Below, piece after piece: positions 34,820 through 46,991 of a stretch of DNA of 64,000 nt. The stretch is from Silene conica. Lineage: Eukaryota > Streptophyta > Magnoliopsida > Caryophyllales > Caryophyllaceae. Numbering within the stretch: the first letter of the stretch is position 1; every line of letters starts with the position of its first letter. A program made the position numbers and the translations under genes. The notes under the pieces were generated by a model. The model ran no database searches, had not been told where the DNA came from, and worked only from the letters and a program-made list of their open reading frames with translations. The stretch spans positions 49,877,358 to 49,941,357 of the forward strand of contig CM055315.2 of assembly GCA_029255685.2 (NCBI GenBank), read 5' to 3'.

Positions 34820-35242
34820 GGTTCTTTCTGGATGCTGCTCATCTAGGTGGACCTCATTGATTTCTGCCTGCTGGGGCTCGATGTACTCCTCCTGGATGTG
34901 CAGTTGCTATAGTTGCTATGCTCTGGCAGCTGGTGGTCTGGTGGTCATTTTGAGGGCTACTTTGTAACAATCATTGGCTTCCTCCTGGTCTCCCCGTATC
35001 TCCTGAACTCCCCACGGTGTAGGAAATTTCAGGCACTGGTGATACGTTGACGGGATTGCTCGCATTTCGTGGATCCAGGGCCTGCCAAGAATAACATTGT
35101 AAGTAGATGGACCATCAATAACTAAGTACCTTACCTGTTTGTTCAGCCCTCCGGCGTAGGTGGGGATGGTGATTTCCCCCAGGGTATGCGCTGTTTCTCC
35201 ACTGAATCCGACCAGAGGAATAGCTTTCTTTGTCAGGTCCTT

Positions 35243-35875
35243 CTAGTCAAATCCCATGCTTTTTAGTGCATCCAGCATTAGCAGGTTAACGGAGCTGCCT
35301 GTGTCCACCATGACCTTCCTGACCTCACAATTGCCGATGTTCAATGTGATAATCAGGGCATCATGGTGCTGCTCTAGTACAACTTCTGCATCTGTCTCCT
35401 CAAAAGTTACTGCTGGGAGGTCCTGCCTTGCTATTCTGCATGATGATTCTGGCTTGTCTCCCTTAGCTGCAGTTACACGTCTTTTGGCTGCTGAGTAGGT
35501 GAGCCCACACAGCTCTGATCCTCCAGTGATGACATTGACAATTCTATTGCAAGGAGGAGCTGGTGAGGGCTGCACCTGGCTGGCTGCATTGACTCTGGTG
35601 GACTTTTCCGGGAGCAGATGATCCAAGTTGCCTCGGTCATACTGGAATCGGACCTCCTTCCTGAGGGTATAGTATTCATCCGTAGTATGACCTATGTCAT
35701 CGTGAAATTCACATCTTTTGCTAGCATCACGGCGGTCGTTGGGTCGCTCCTCTTTCTTTTTTGGCCACCTGACTCCCTTGAGTTCTTTTAAGGCCTTCAA
35801 CAAGCCAGCCATCCCGGTGGTAAAGCCGTACTCACTTACCTTCGGAGGTGGCCGGATCTGCATCATTTTTACCAC
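35243..35875 (-). pseudogene. Tat Gag C-terminus and protease
   Basis: Carries the Tat-type Cys/His block CEFHDDIGHTTDEYYTLRK and the protease active site VMVDTGSSVNLL near the end. The frame ends at TAG 35243, but conserved protease sequence (NVILGRPWIHEMRAIPST) continues in the same frame down to about 35070. It overlaps the gag ORF ending at 35832 in another frame, which indicates a frameshift near 35850. Confidence 0.85.
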
Positions 35876-36788
35876 CGATGCTCTCGGATACTTTGCTCAC
35901 TGGCTTGTTGTAGGGCTTTGATCTCTCGCTCCTTTTTTCTACTGGTGCTTTCCTAGACACAGGTTCCGTGTCATAGGCACTTCTTCTGGAGGCAGCGTCT
36001 TCTTCCAGCCTCATGGCTGCAACTGCCTGGGCCTGCACATCAGCAAAGGCAGTGCATTGGTGCATTGTCAATTGCTTGTACAGGTCTGAATCGTGATGTA
36101 ACCCCCCGCGGAAGGCTTCGATGGCAGTGGGTACATCACAATGTGAAATGGCAACCTTCTCCTTGTTGAACCTGGTGAGGTAATCTCGAGTGGTTTCCTC
36201 GAATCCTTGAACAATTCTATATAGATCGCTGGTCTGCTTTTCTGGTTTCATGCTGCTAGCAAACTGCTGGTTAAAGGCATTAACCAGATCTGCAAAGGAG
36301 GAGATGCTGCGATTGGGCAATCCTTCAAACCAGTGCTGGGCTGCTCCGGATAGGGTTGACCCAAATCCTTTGCACATGCAAGCCTCCTTAAGTGCTCCGG
36401 TTGCGGTTACCACCATCATTTTCTGCTTATACTGATTTATGTGGTCCGGGGGGTCGGCCGTACCATCATATAGTGTCATAGTTGGTGGCACAAACCCCTT
36501 GGGCACATTGATTAGGGCGATGTTGTCGATGAATAGTGAGTCTGCATAACTGTCCTGCGAAGCTTTCTCCATTGGCCTTGGCATACCAGGTATCTTGGTG
36601 ATCATGTCTTTCAATTCCTGGTAGCGCTGGTCTGAGAGACTGCCTGCTCCAGGGAATGGATTGACTGGCGGAGGAAAGAGGCCTGGAGGGGCTCCTCCCC
36701 AGGGACCTGAGGTCGGGTTGATTGGCGGAGGGAAGAAGCCTGGAGGGGCTCCTCCCCAAGATCCTGCGGCTGGTTGACTGGCTGCCAC
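35832..36788 (-). pseudogene. Tat Gag, core part
   Basis: 318 open codons. A Pro/Gly-rich tandem (GGAPPGFFPPPINP, GGAPPGLFPPPVNP) is followed by the retrotransposon gag domain: TLYDGTADPPDHI, AQHWFEGLPNRSISSFADL, RDYLTRFNKEK. The frame continues upstream of the first ATG to about 36815, where an in-frame TGA lies, and beyond it to the 36937 junction. Confidence 0.88.
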
Positions 36789-36901
36789 GGATGAACTGAA
36801 GCCTGGTCCTTGATGTCAACCAACTGCTGACTGTGCTGGTGCTCCTCCCTGCCATCCTCCAGTGCTGGACTGGTTCACGGGCGCTGCTCCTACTGAGATC
36901 T

Positions 36902-37576
36902 CTAGCGTTCGTCCGATGGTAGGCTGTGGAGGGGTACCTGAAAAAACCAAAGGATCAGTCCAAGGGGAAAACAAGGTGTAGGATTACCTGCAGGCTGAAC
37001 TGGTCTAGACTGCGGTATTCCAAACACAGAGGAGTCCAGATCCAGTATCTCTGGGCCACTGCTCGGGGTGGTGACACCTAGATCCAGCCTGGTGACGATC
37101 TCCTGGGGAATTGGCCGGTTCAACCCTGCTCTCCCGAAGGGATTGAAGGTCTGCCCAGGCCCTGGCTGCAAAATTCTGAACGGCTGCTCTGGACGTGTGA
37201 CTGCGGCGATCTGCTCTCTCAGGTCCAGATTGTCCTTCTTCAGGCCCTCTATGGCTTTCTGCAGAGCACCCATTCCTTGGACCACTATCTGCATCGGATC
37301 TGTACGGGGAGCCTGCGGCTGCTGGCCTGCCCCGAGCATCTGGGCTTCTCCACTCCTGCTGGGACTGCTCTCTCTGCTCTGCCTTGGGGAAACAGACACA
37401 GGGGGTGATCTGGGAACCTGAGGAGGTTTGCTGGATGGGGCCACAACCCTTGAGGCTGTGGTCTGGCTTACGACCAGGGGTTGTCCTGTGAGACCAACGA
37501 AAATAGTAGGGTTGGTCCCACTGGACTGGGCTGGCATGCTCTGAGAACTGGAAGGGTTAGCTTTGGTTCCAGACAT
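36902..37576 (-). pseudogene. Tat Gag, N-terminal part
   Basis: ATG 37576 just inside the PBS. Ser/Pro/Thr-rich disordered region, then a helical block (MGALQKAIEGLKKDNLDLREQ). The last coding residues before a GT...TTTTTTCAG interval (36987-36938, 50 bp) match the phase of the next gag frame. This may be a very short intron or a simple indel. Confidence 0.75.
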
Positions 37577-37623
37577 GCTTGCTGTGACGGGATAACAATT
37601 TTAAATATTGGAATGCGCACTAT

Positions 37624-37640
37624 GCCCCACGTGGGCGCCA
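37624..37640 (-). other. Primer-binding site of the Tat element, tRNA-Lys type
   Basis: Minus strand TGGCGCCCACGTGGGGC, the complement of the plant tRNA-Lys(CUU) 3' end except for one missing C. It sits three bases inside the 5' LTR. Confidence 0.75.
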
Positions 37641-37643
37641 AAT

Positions 37644-38178
37644 TGTTTTGGTAAAATTTCTATCGAGTCGAGTTTATGTGTTTCGGGTCAAAGTACCAAC
37701 CAATATTCGGATTTTACGTAAGAAACAAATATAGAGAACAAAATAAATAAGGAATGACACGAGAGGTTTTGGTGACGCGGAAAAACCCGTTGAGGGAAAC
37801 AACCGCGGGGGGAACGGAATCCCAACAATATTTTTACTATGATCGAGGATATTCACTGTTGAAGACGGATTACAAGTATTTTGCGAAAGTAGTAAGTTTA
37901 CAAAGTATGAACTGAATGAATAAGAATGCCCTAGCTCTTCCTTTTATAGCTGCGGATTTGCATGTTCAACTGATTTGTTCTGGTGCTGGAATGTAGGAGG
38001 GAATATAGGGGAATATCCCTTTAGGGTTTTGACCCATTCCCTTTCTCCAACAACTCTTATTCTGCTCTGATCTACGTCTGGTCTGCTTTTGGTTTGCTTC
38101 TGGTCTGCTCCTTGTGGTGGGCTGCTTTATTTATTTATCCTTGGGCCCAACAGTGAGATGTAAATTTTGGGCTAAACA
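37644..38178 (-). repeat. 5' LTR of the Tat element
   Basis: 535 bp, TGTTTTGG...GCTAAACA, followed by TSD AATGT. It lacks the MITE and so shows the empty TTA site. Confidence 0.95.
37941..37948 (-). promoter_or_regulatory. TATA box of the Tat 5' LTR
   Basis: TATAAAAG on the minus strand, about 230 bp from the U3 end of a 535 bp LTR. The position fits a Pol II start for gag-pol RNA. Confidence 0.6.
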
Positions 38179-38183
38179 AATGT

Positions 38184-39406
38184 CATCATAGTTTTACTGC
38201 GTGGATACACATGCAATGTAAATCGACATAATAGATCAGAAATAATGACTTTAAAGTGTTGACCTATACAATTATATTATGTCATTCTAATAAGGCATCA
38301 GCAGTATGTAAGAAAAGTAGACTAATATCCATTAAGCAATTAGAGAACCAGGTCAACCAAAATAAATAACAAAGGAAACAACAGCTAATAATGCAGACCT
38401 TTTAGATTCAATACTATGAAGTGTATCCTAATAGAAGTTTCTTATTTCAGAATGAGGAATGATGTAAGAATGATTTCCCATGAATGAATATATATATAAT
38501 ATTTACTACCACAATTGCCACAAATGACGTCAGATAAGTATGGTTTGATGACATAAGATTGCAGGGAGGCAAAATATAAAAAGCAAATTGAAAATCAGTT
38601 GCAAGTATGGTTAAGAAGGTATGCGTGTAGGACAGAGACAGTTATAATTGGCGCCATGCTTTGGATCTTATAAGATTAACATATAGATGGTTGCCTATCT
38701 ATTACACACTGTGTAATAGTGATTTGCTGTATAGAGTCATGGTTGCTTAGTACTATCAAGTGGAGTGTAGAAGTTTTGTCTGCTTAAATAAGAAACTACA
38801 ACATCCACAATAACTTTTAAATATGTGTAATCACACAATTAGTTACACAGAACATATCGTATCATATTTAGCCTTGTACTTCTCATTATACGGAATTTCC
38901 GTCTGGACGTAAAGGTCTAAAGGAGTAATCTTTTAGGTTGATTATTATATACCTATATTCATACATACTACGTTATCACTAAAAATTTTTTTATATTCGT
39001 TAAGGCTGATTCCACTATGCTAATGGTAGACAATATTCTAAATATCAGTACAAAGCAATTCATTTAAGTTATTACATACTCAATAGCTTATATCAGCAAT
39101 GCTGGATGTTAAGACAATACACCAGACCAAATGCTTAATTTAACAAAAAAATTGAAGTGTAAATAACATCATAGTCCATAGATATAACGAGACTTAACAT
39201 ATATAATATAGTATCAGAGACCGTACAACATTATGTCTTTTAGGGCTACTACCAAATACAGGAAGCTGATACATTAAGCAAAACGTACTCGCCATCACGC
39301 AGATACAACTTCAGAAACACAATACGAAATCCCAACTTCGCAATGCTAAATGAGTACACAAAACTTGTTAATCTCCGAAAAGTCATAATTTGGATAGTTC
39401 CACAGA
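38184..39406. other. Helitron spacer after the Tat insertion
   Basis: AT-rich, no supported ORF. Together with 18628-18839 it is the original spacer between the two unknown paralogues. Confidence 0.55.
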
Positions 39407-40393
39407 TCAATCATCTGAACTCTGACTTGGTGCAATTCTGTACGTGACAGGGATCCGCCCCGCTAGGCAATGAACAACATTGTCAGGACTTGCAAAACGG
39501 CTGCTCCTTGTAGTCTCTGTGCGAGCAGCGGGAACAATTGTAGGGATATAGTCAATCACACAACCTACTGCAGTTTCATCTCGCTCGATGAGGGTGTTTG
39601 AAAACTCAGGTTCGTTGGAAATCTCATACACCCTCTCTCTTACAGTTAAGTAGCTTTCTAACTCCAATTTACATAACAATGCAGCCATCTCTGATTTGAA
39701 AGATTGATAATTAACATCAATAACCTCAAGATTATAAGTTGATATCAAATACTTGACAACTTTCTTAGCCAAGTTGTTTTTAGCAGCATCAAGTGTATCA
39801 TAACATAATCCAATAAATATCAAATTCAAAGCAGAACTCGATGACGATCTAATATTAATCCAAGCACTGTACTGACCATCACCATGCCTGATTGATTCCA
39901 ATGGTGTACACTGGACTGCATATATCTTGACAATCTTGCTAAGGATGGGCATATAATTAAGATAAACATGTGTAATGCTCAAAGCATTATTACAGGTTTT
40001 TCCCCTTAGACTACATTCAGCGCTCCTCCTGACAATATTATGCAGCTCCCTCCGCTTCAGATTATAAAGCTCACTACAACGCTCTAGAGTAACACATCGT
40101 TCAAAAGTAAGATCCTGAACAACAAGAGCCCATCGTCTGATAACATCATTGGCAACTTTTTTTGCCGCAACTTCACAGGACTCCTCAATCGTATCAGCGG
40201 AACCACCCACATACGTTAGCTCCATAACTCCAGTAGTCTAAAGTACAACATTTGTCTTCACCACCACATACACGCTATTTTTAAATATATCTAACATATG
40301 GTATACAGGTGCCGGAAAGTGTAATACAGCCGTAATCTGTTTCAGAAGAGGATGAAACAGGACATCAATCTGCGTTGGAGGAACTTGCAACAT
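39407..40393 (-). pseudogene. Unknown Helitron-associated protein, paralogue 1
   Basis: Function not recognised. The exon begins after a good acceptor (TTTTACAG) at about 40394, is open for about 50 codons, meets TAG at about 40238-40240, and continues in the same frame from ATG 40225 to 39407 (272 codons). Like paralogue 2 it has two similar halves, each with an Ala-rich helix (SCEVAAKKVANDVI; LDAAKNNLAKKVVKYLI). Shared landmarks with paralogue 2 are YVGGS, a RCSELYNLKRREL-type segment (RCANLWRLKQEEL there), AVQCTPLES-type (IQCSSITTLE there) and IYNIELIDSNY against TYNLEVIDVNY. The C-termini differ. A duplicated pair on the Helitron strand suggests an element-encoded role rather than a random host fragment. 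Confidence 0.6.
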
Positions 40394-41631
40394 CTGTAAA
40401 ATTAAAAAAAAGCGTGGTCATTAATCGTATAGAAGTAAAAACAGACCGACAAACAAATAATATTAACAATCAGCATGTAAACAGAATTATCCTTAGTTAG
40501 AGTTCAGACTGCATAAATATATGTCATTTAAGACTTAGGATATACAAAGAACTAAGACTTTTGCTATAATTTATTCATAAACGGCTATTAGATATATAGA
40601 AACAGAATTATGTTAAGCATCAATTACATTGCTATTCTGGAATTTCAGAAACAATATTAGTTAGCTGCCAGGATCTCAATGTGAAATAATCGTCATAAAA
40701 TGGGATCGTATATATCATAGGTGTATATTATATAATAAAAAAATCCCTTAAATTAAGCAATAGTACAATAACCACATTATAGTATAGTATTAGGTATGAG
40801 TATGGGTATGGGTATGGTTAATAGATACGGTTCATATAAAGAAAACTTAGTTGTTAAATATGTACTTTCTAACTATTATAATATATGAATGATGATGTGA
40901 ATATGACTACTAAGGCAATGTAACTTATATGATAAGCAATAAAATTATGTATAAAGTAGGTGTAAACAATCATTTCAATTCCACTATGCCATTGTGTGTA
41001 AACATAAATTATAACGAGGTAGTTCGAGTTAATATCCGTATTTACATAACAATGGTAAAAAATATGGGAAGAGCACGAACAATACACAATTTGTACTTTT
41101 CGATATTGTATTTGTGGTACGAGCGTCTGATCTTCACTGACCCTGTCTATTTTCTTAGTTTGTCTGCCGTAAAATTATTAGATCGGTTATAACCTACAGT
41201 ACCCAAACAAACTTGTCTAATTCACCAATTAAGATAACACATAAGTAGAAATTTATTTAAAAAATAAGAATACGTATGAACTAATGAGGTATTGGTGTCA
41301 ATGTCAATTTAATTAACAAGTTATATACATTTACTTGTCAAACAACAAGTTTAATCAAATTAAATAACATAAAGACAATAACCTTTGGTCAATAGTGAAT
41401 ACAAGTACTTATGTAGATTTAACTATATCATTGTGTAACGATTTAGTTAATAGGAGTAGCTTAAATTAGTGTACTTATCTGATTATCTAAAAACATAAAC
41501 TAAATAACTAATGCAATGTACGAAACATAAACTGATTATGAATATTTCGCCAGGTAACACAACACCTTTAAAAGTTGTAAACATGTAACCCTAAAGAATG
41601 AACAAATTTAGATTTTACTCACTTTCAAGAA

Positions 41632-41791
<160 letters not shown>

Positions 41792-41857
41792 GTTTAACTT
41801 CACGACAATTCACGCTTGGCAGACATCAACTGAAAACGAACGAGCACAACACATAAA

Positions 41858-42080
41858 TACTCTTTCCGTTTATGCAATGTCAAAACAACTTAAGTGCACA
41901 AACATCACCCCAACTCAGCATTACTTAACTCGTGAATGAATTAGTACAAATTATAATGTCAAGAGCCCTAAAAATTAAGCATTAATATACTATTATAATA
42001 GTCTTTAATAATCATATTTATTTTATTTTGTGAGGAGAAAATAAACGAAGCGTAAACATATCACTCGGACAGACGGAGTA
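41858..42080. mobile_element. Possible Stowaway-like MITE
   Basis: The right end TACTCCGTCTGTCCGAGT (reverse strand at 42063-42080) matches the Stowaway terminal pattern CTCCNTCCGT next to TA. The left end TACTCTTTCCG at 41858 is a weak partner. The 223 bp length and AT-rich interior fit; inverted repeat quality is poor. Confidence 0.35.
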
Positions 42081-42571
42081 ATTGATTTACAATAATATCA
42101 AAATAATGTTAATTTCCAAATTTCTAATTCGTACTGTAATATTATGCAGTCGAACAGAGGAAACATACGACATTCGTATACATTGATTATATTGAGACAT
42201 AAGTATTACAATCGTTAAATAGAAAAATTAACATACAAAAGCATTGTACGAAAGGGATAATACATATTAAAATTAAGTCACGTATAAATGTACATGTAAC
42301 TATCCGTATATTATATACCGAGTATATTAAGAACATCACAAATTGCACTGATTTTACAAAAGAATTCACAATTCATCGTACCATCATAAGCACCCCCAAC
42401 ACATGCACGACTCTTTGCCTTCTTCATACATTCCCTATAAGATGTAATTAGACGTAACTATTCACCATTTACACCTATAAGTGCCATTGTCTACAGTAAA
42501 ATTTAACCCTTCACTGTTAAGCCTCTTCATCTTCATAAAATCCTGCCAAATTAAACGCCTACTGGTCTATA

Positions 42572-43105
42572 ATGTCTAAATACTGCAACAAAACAATGTA
42601 CTCAAAGAAAAACGATAAAGAAGATTTTAAGGATGGGTATGTGAATTGGAAAAAGGAGCAGTTCAAAACAACCTCCCTGTTTTCCACAACAACTGTCCAG
42701 AAGCACACACCGTCTGACAGCAGTCACCATCACCCATTTCTGAGCCTGCCCGAACTTACAACCGATGAATTTAACAGGCTTGATAGAACAAACAAGCGAC
42801 GCATGGCTGAAGTATGTAAAGCATGGGCAGGATTATTTTTGGTTGGGACAGATACGACAAAGGTTGAGTATGATTACCAGCGACAATTAGCAAAGGAGAA
42901 CAACAATGGCATCATAAGGGTAACAAAAGGCAACAATGTAGTTGCAGTGTATTGTTCCTGCATGTATGCCAAGGACAAGAAGCAGAAGAGGATAATACAT
43001 AAGAGGATTGAAAAACGTCGCAAGGCTGCACGTTTGGAGGAGATATCTGAAAAAAAATACAATGATGAATCAGGGAGCGAAGGATACTATGATTCCGACT
43101 GTTAA
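42572..43105 (+). CDS. Hypothetical protein, plus strand
   Basis: 177 codons, ATG to TAA, the only sizeable plus-strand ORF in the Helitron base layer. It is charged: a central LTTDEFNRLDRTNKRRMAEV helix, a KKQKRIIHKRIEKRRKAARL basic run (possible nuclear localisation) and an acidic C-terminus (DESGSEGYYDSDC). I recognise no domain. It lies between paralogue 1 and RPA-like gene B. It could be a captured gene fragment, an element gene on the opposite strand, or chance. Confidence 0.4.
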   Translation: MSKYCNKTMYSKKNDKEDFKDGYVNWKKEQFKTTSLFSTTTVQKHTPSDSSHHHPFLSLPELTTDEFNRLDRTNKRRMAEVCKAWAGLFLVGTDTTKVEYDYQRQLAKENNNGIIRVTKGNNVVAVYCSCMYAKDKKQKRIIHKRIEKRRKAARLEEISEKKYNDESGSEGYYDSDC

Positions 43106-44146
43106 GGTCATAGGTAGTTGTCTAGCAAACAACATGATGTTTGCAATTTTTTCAAGGATTAAGTCTACGACCTATTCCAATCAGATTGTAGTTTAACGAA
43201 TGTTGTTTTGTTAAAACTACCTTATAAATCTGGTTGTATTGAAAATGTAATTAGGAGTTTATCAAATATAATATTTACTTTTGTCTTGTTCAATCTCATG
43301 TTCCTAAATATTACAAGTTGTTTGTTCACATAACGAAATTAATCATTCCTGCATAGCTTATCACATTTTCCTGAGATTATGTATCACTGACTGTCCACAC
43401 ACTAAAGCCTCTTCTTATAGCATACTTGGTTGCTGTTTTTTGTGTGTCAAACGCATGGGCTCTGAATCCTCTGATTCAAACATTTCTGACTAAATATATG
43501 AGCAGCACCTTATACAACACTTTTGATAATTAGTATATATAGCTTGGTGGTGTGGTGCTGTACAAAATAAGGCATATGCCCCGTGAACTGATGATTCAGT
43601 ATTGGGTGTAAATTAATTTCTGTAGAACTCCACACTTATAATACAGTTTGAAATAAATTTAAAATAAGCTCTTCATGTATTACACTTGGTATCATGCCAA
43701 CAATTGCATCGTGTGCATCCACATTGAATCCTAAACACAAATATGTATCAAACAATTGCAAGAAGTAGTTGCTGATTAAACCACTATAACACACATGGAT
43801 ATACAGATGATTTGCTTATGTATATATTGTTTTACTGAACTGTACGTGCACATAAATAAGCTACATATGCATAAGGGTGTTCATTCGTGGCACAACTATC
43901 ACCAAAACAAGTAGTGCGTACATAATGCCTAGCGCAGTTTGTTATTACTATTAATATGTCCGAAAATTCAACAGGATTGGAGTGAATGTTCTGCTAGCCT
44001 GATTTTATTTCAACATTCCGACATCAATATAATACAGCATATTTCAATGAGTACGTTAATACTGTCTAAAACAGCATACACATTGTCACTCCTGTCGAGG
44101 TACGAACGTATCTAAAACAGAATACACAGTACCAATACAAGCCATC
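43106..44146. other. Spacer downstream of RPA-like gene B
   Basis: AT-rich, no supported feature. Confidence 0.5.
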
Positions 44147-45802
44147 TTAATACCCAACAACCACATGAGTTTTTAAAAACAGACCACTGTCAAAACAATA
44201 GTCTAATGCCATAAACTTTTTAGTGTAGGTAGATATTGTCAACAGGTATATGCCGTTACACAAAATACCCTTTGAAACCTGTTTTCTCAAAATCAAAGAC
44301 AAACATACAAGCCATAACATACTAACACAAACAATGCACATTTTCAAATCTGCGATATCTGGACCAACTCCCATCTCAGCTCCTGACTTAGAAAAAGTGA
44401 CCTTGCTGGCTTTACCTGAATATAGAACTGACTGTTCTTCTAGTGGTTCTCCACCTGTGAGAGATAGTCCTCCTTCTCCTGATACAGTCATTAGGACAAC
44501 ATACATGAACACTTAGTATATCAATTAAATAATATCCACAGAACAAACTGATATAGCCTAACTGATCAAGAAGTTTCTGTACAATGACAGCAGCATTGCA
44601 TCAATTACCTGTGGGAGCATTGAGAACAGAACACCCGCTTCCACATCTAGGAGCTTTTCTGCATTATCAGTCAGCGCATTGAAACTTCACACGCCAGTCT
44701 CATCGCTCACATCTAGCGCTACCATTATTCTGCAGTAAACAACAAGTCAGCGTGACCAACATAAACAACATACACAAGTTGCAAACCACAACTCCATTAC
44801 CTAGGGGAAGACACAACATTCTCTCGTATGCATGCATAACAAATGTAGGAAACACCCATCTCTTCATAACCACCCGTACTACAGTTACTACACCCAGTGT
44901 AGTATTGGATATTACCCCTATCAAGACTAAGAATATGTACACATAACCAATGACGCTCTTCCTGAAGGATGTCCCTTACCTGATAAACCAAAAGAGCAGA
45001 ATCGAACACAGTTAACCAGCAGTAAAGAAGTTCTAAATTATTTGGTTAAGGACAATAGAGCAAACCATGACCCACATTGTGAAACTAGAAGACACAACCC
45101 CAAAAGAGGACATCACAATATCACAAAGCAGCTAATAGAAGATGTACACATACATCCTGTTGGAGGAGCCACCCAATTGTAGTAATTATGCGCTCAGAAG
45201 TTGGACAGCGTACATCACAAATATGATGGTGTTTATTAGACAGAAGTTCGTAGCAGCCATTTCCCCTGCAACAACATGTTAATGGCATAACACTCACAAC
45301 ACTCAATAATACCATAGATGTATATCAGGAAAACAGACCCTTACCAGTTCGCAACATATTAGCCTCCTTCCCTTCTGGGTTGAGGTTCACAAGCGTCTCT
45401 TTCGTAGAAGAAAGAGAAAAACCTAACCAATAACAACATACATTAGCATCAGCTCAGCCCATCGGCAAAGGTACGCAGTCATGTATAGCATGATTGGAAG
45501 CATGAAATACCATTCCGGCTGCATGCTTTCAAGCTTCTACATTGTCGCACAGCAGGTCTTTCCCAAACAGTTACCATCATAACTTGCTCAGAACTGCATA
45601 TACAAATCACAATTCACTCCGCATACAGGCCAACCACAAGAAACAAACAGATAATACACCTGCTAGATTAGATTCAACCTCTGTCTTTAAAAAACATACC
45701 TTGAATCAATAACGTAAACTTCAAACAACTCACAAGTATAACCAGCTGGCCTTGGTTTTTGACATATACGGTCAACAAACACAACAATACCTAGCACATC
45801 TG
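44147..45802 (-). pseudogene. RPA70-like gene B of the Helitron, cut by copia-2
   Basis: Second RPA-like gene on the minus strand. Exon 45802-45700 encodes a second-OB-fold start, DVLGIVVFVDRICQKPRP, directly comparable with DIVGVVLFVEDQPRK of gene A, and ends at a GTATG donor. A further exon near 45402-45345 reads LVNLNPEGKEANML before GTAAGG. At 45009-44797 the zinc-ribbon of the third DNA-binding domain is visible: YYTGCSNCSTGG then ICYAC, the C-x2-C pairs of RPA70. The 44512-44147 frame (VSGEGGLSLTGGEPLEE) may be the C-terminal tail. The copia-2 LTR begins inside the first exon at 45803, and everything upstream is missing from this window. Confidence 0.65.
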
Positions 45803-46977
45803 TGTTGGAGTAAGTGTCCTCCACAATAGTGTGATCACGCCAATAATATAATTAATTGACAAATCTCTATAAAAGAATATTCATGGGATGATTCTTAATC
45901 ATAAGTCAACTGGTCAACATTAATCGGTAATGATTGGCTTGCTAGAGTTTGACATTACTGTCGTAATGACGGTGGTGACCAGTTGATCCCTTTAGGTCAC
46001 ACCTATAGGACAACTCTCTTAATGATAAATGAAATAACTGTATATTGATACGAGTTAGTTCATTTCTAGTTTATAAATAATATAAGGAGAAAATTTATAA
46101 TAAGATTATAAATTAAAGTGTATTAGTGAATGAAATGTCATCACTATTATTTATATGTTTATGAAACATAAAATTGTTTGAATGAATTATTTAAAACTAC
46201 AATTGTTGTAGTGACAAAGTATAATTAGTTGAGATGTAAGTAATTATTTAATTACTAATAATTTTACGAATTAAGAGTTTAAAAGTTAAACTATAAATTT
46301 CGTAATGTAATATGATCGATGTATTTGATCCATGACATATTAATGAGTATTGTGTATGGGTCCATTTACGGTTGACAAAACCGTGTGACATACACACATA
46401 CAAGATGTTACACATTATGAGATAATATGATAAAAAACATCTTAAAAAATCTTATTAATTGTATGGCATAGTGGGAGACATTGTAGTGTATTGAGGTGCC
46501 CATCCATTGGGCACCCTAACCAAACCACCCGGCCACTCCTTGAGGAGAACAAAAGAGGAATTTGTTCCCTCAAGTCATTCATTCATGTTTATGCATAGGG
46601 TTTTACTTAGAGAGAAAAAGAAAGAAAACACTCTCTAATTCAAGCCCCAAAATCGTGCACCCTCCTTAGTAAACTAGCAATTTTGTGTTGTGTTCTAGCA
46701 AATTAAAATACAAAATTACATTAGTGAGTAGTGTGTCTTGGTGTTCATCTATTGGAGGTCATCTCTTTGAAGGCTCAAGGAGGATCATTCCATATTGAAA
46801 GCTCAAGAACAAGTGAAAAAGGTGTCTTCACTTGTGCCCTAATTTAGCCGAGACTAGCATTGTAAGGATGCTCAGTTTTCTTTTGAATCTCGTTTAATTA
46901 TTGTTAAGCATGCATAAGTTCATCTCATTATAAGATAATAACATTAGTATGACTAAAGTAGGTATTTAAACCTAACA
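45803..46977 (+). repeat. 5' LTR of copia-2 (1175 bp)
   Basis: TGTTGGAGTAAGTG...ACCTAACA, next to the PBS. Confidence 0.93.
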
Positions 46978-46979
46978 AT

Positions 46980-46991
46980 TGGTATCATAGC
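46980..46991 (+). other. Primer-binding site of copia-2
   Basis: TGGTATCATAGC, one mismatch to the initiator tRNA-Met complement TGGTATCAGAGC, two bases after the LTR. Confidence 0.8.

Larger units (their letters stand above)
18845..38178 (-). mobile_element. Ty3/gypsy Tat-type LTR retrotransposon
   Basis: Full-length element on the minus strand with TSD AATGT (18840-18844, 38179-38183). It holds a 5' LTR (37644-38178), tRNA-Lys-type PBS, gag, protease, RT, two RNase H domains and integrase, then an antisense multi-exon gene, PPT and 3' LTR. The second, archaeal-type RNase H after the normal one is diagnostic of the Tat lineage. Without the copia insertion (8634 bp with TSD) and the MITE it is about 10.3 kb. 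LTRs differ at about 11 of 535 positions (near 2 percent, by eye). Several stops and frameshifts make it non-autonomous now. Confidence 0.93.

Noticed and set aside
45121-45315. Cys-rich 64-codon ORF as a separate gene
   Set aside because: It lies within the RPA-like gene B locus and is probably part intron, part exon; no independent start or domain.
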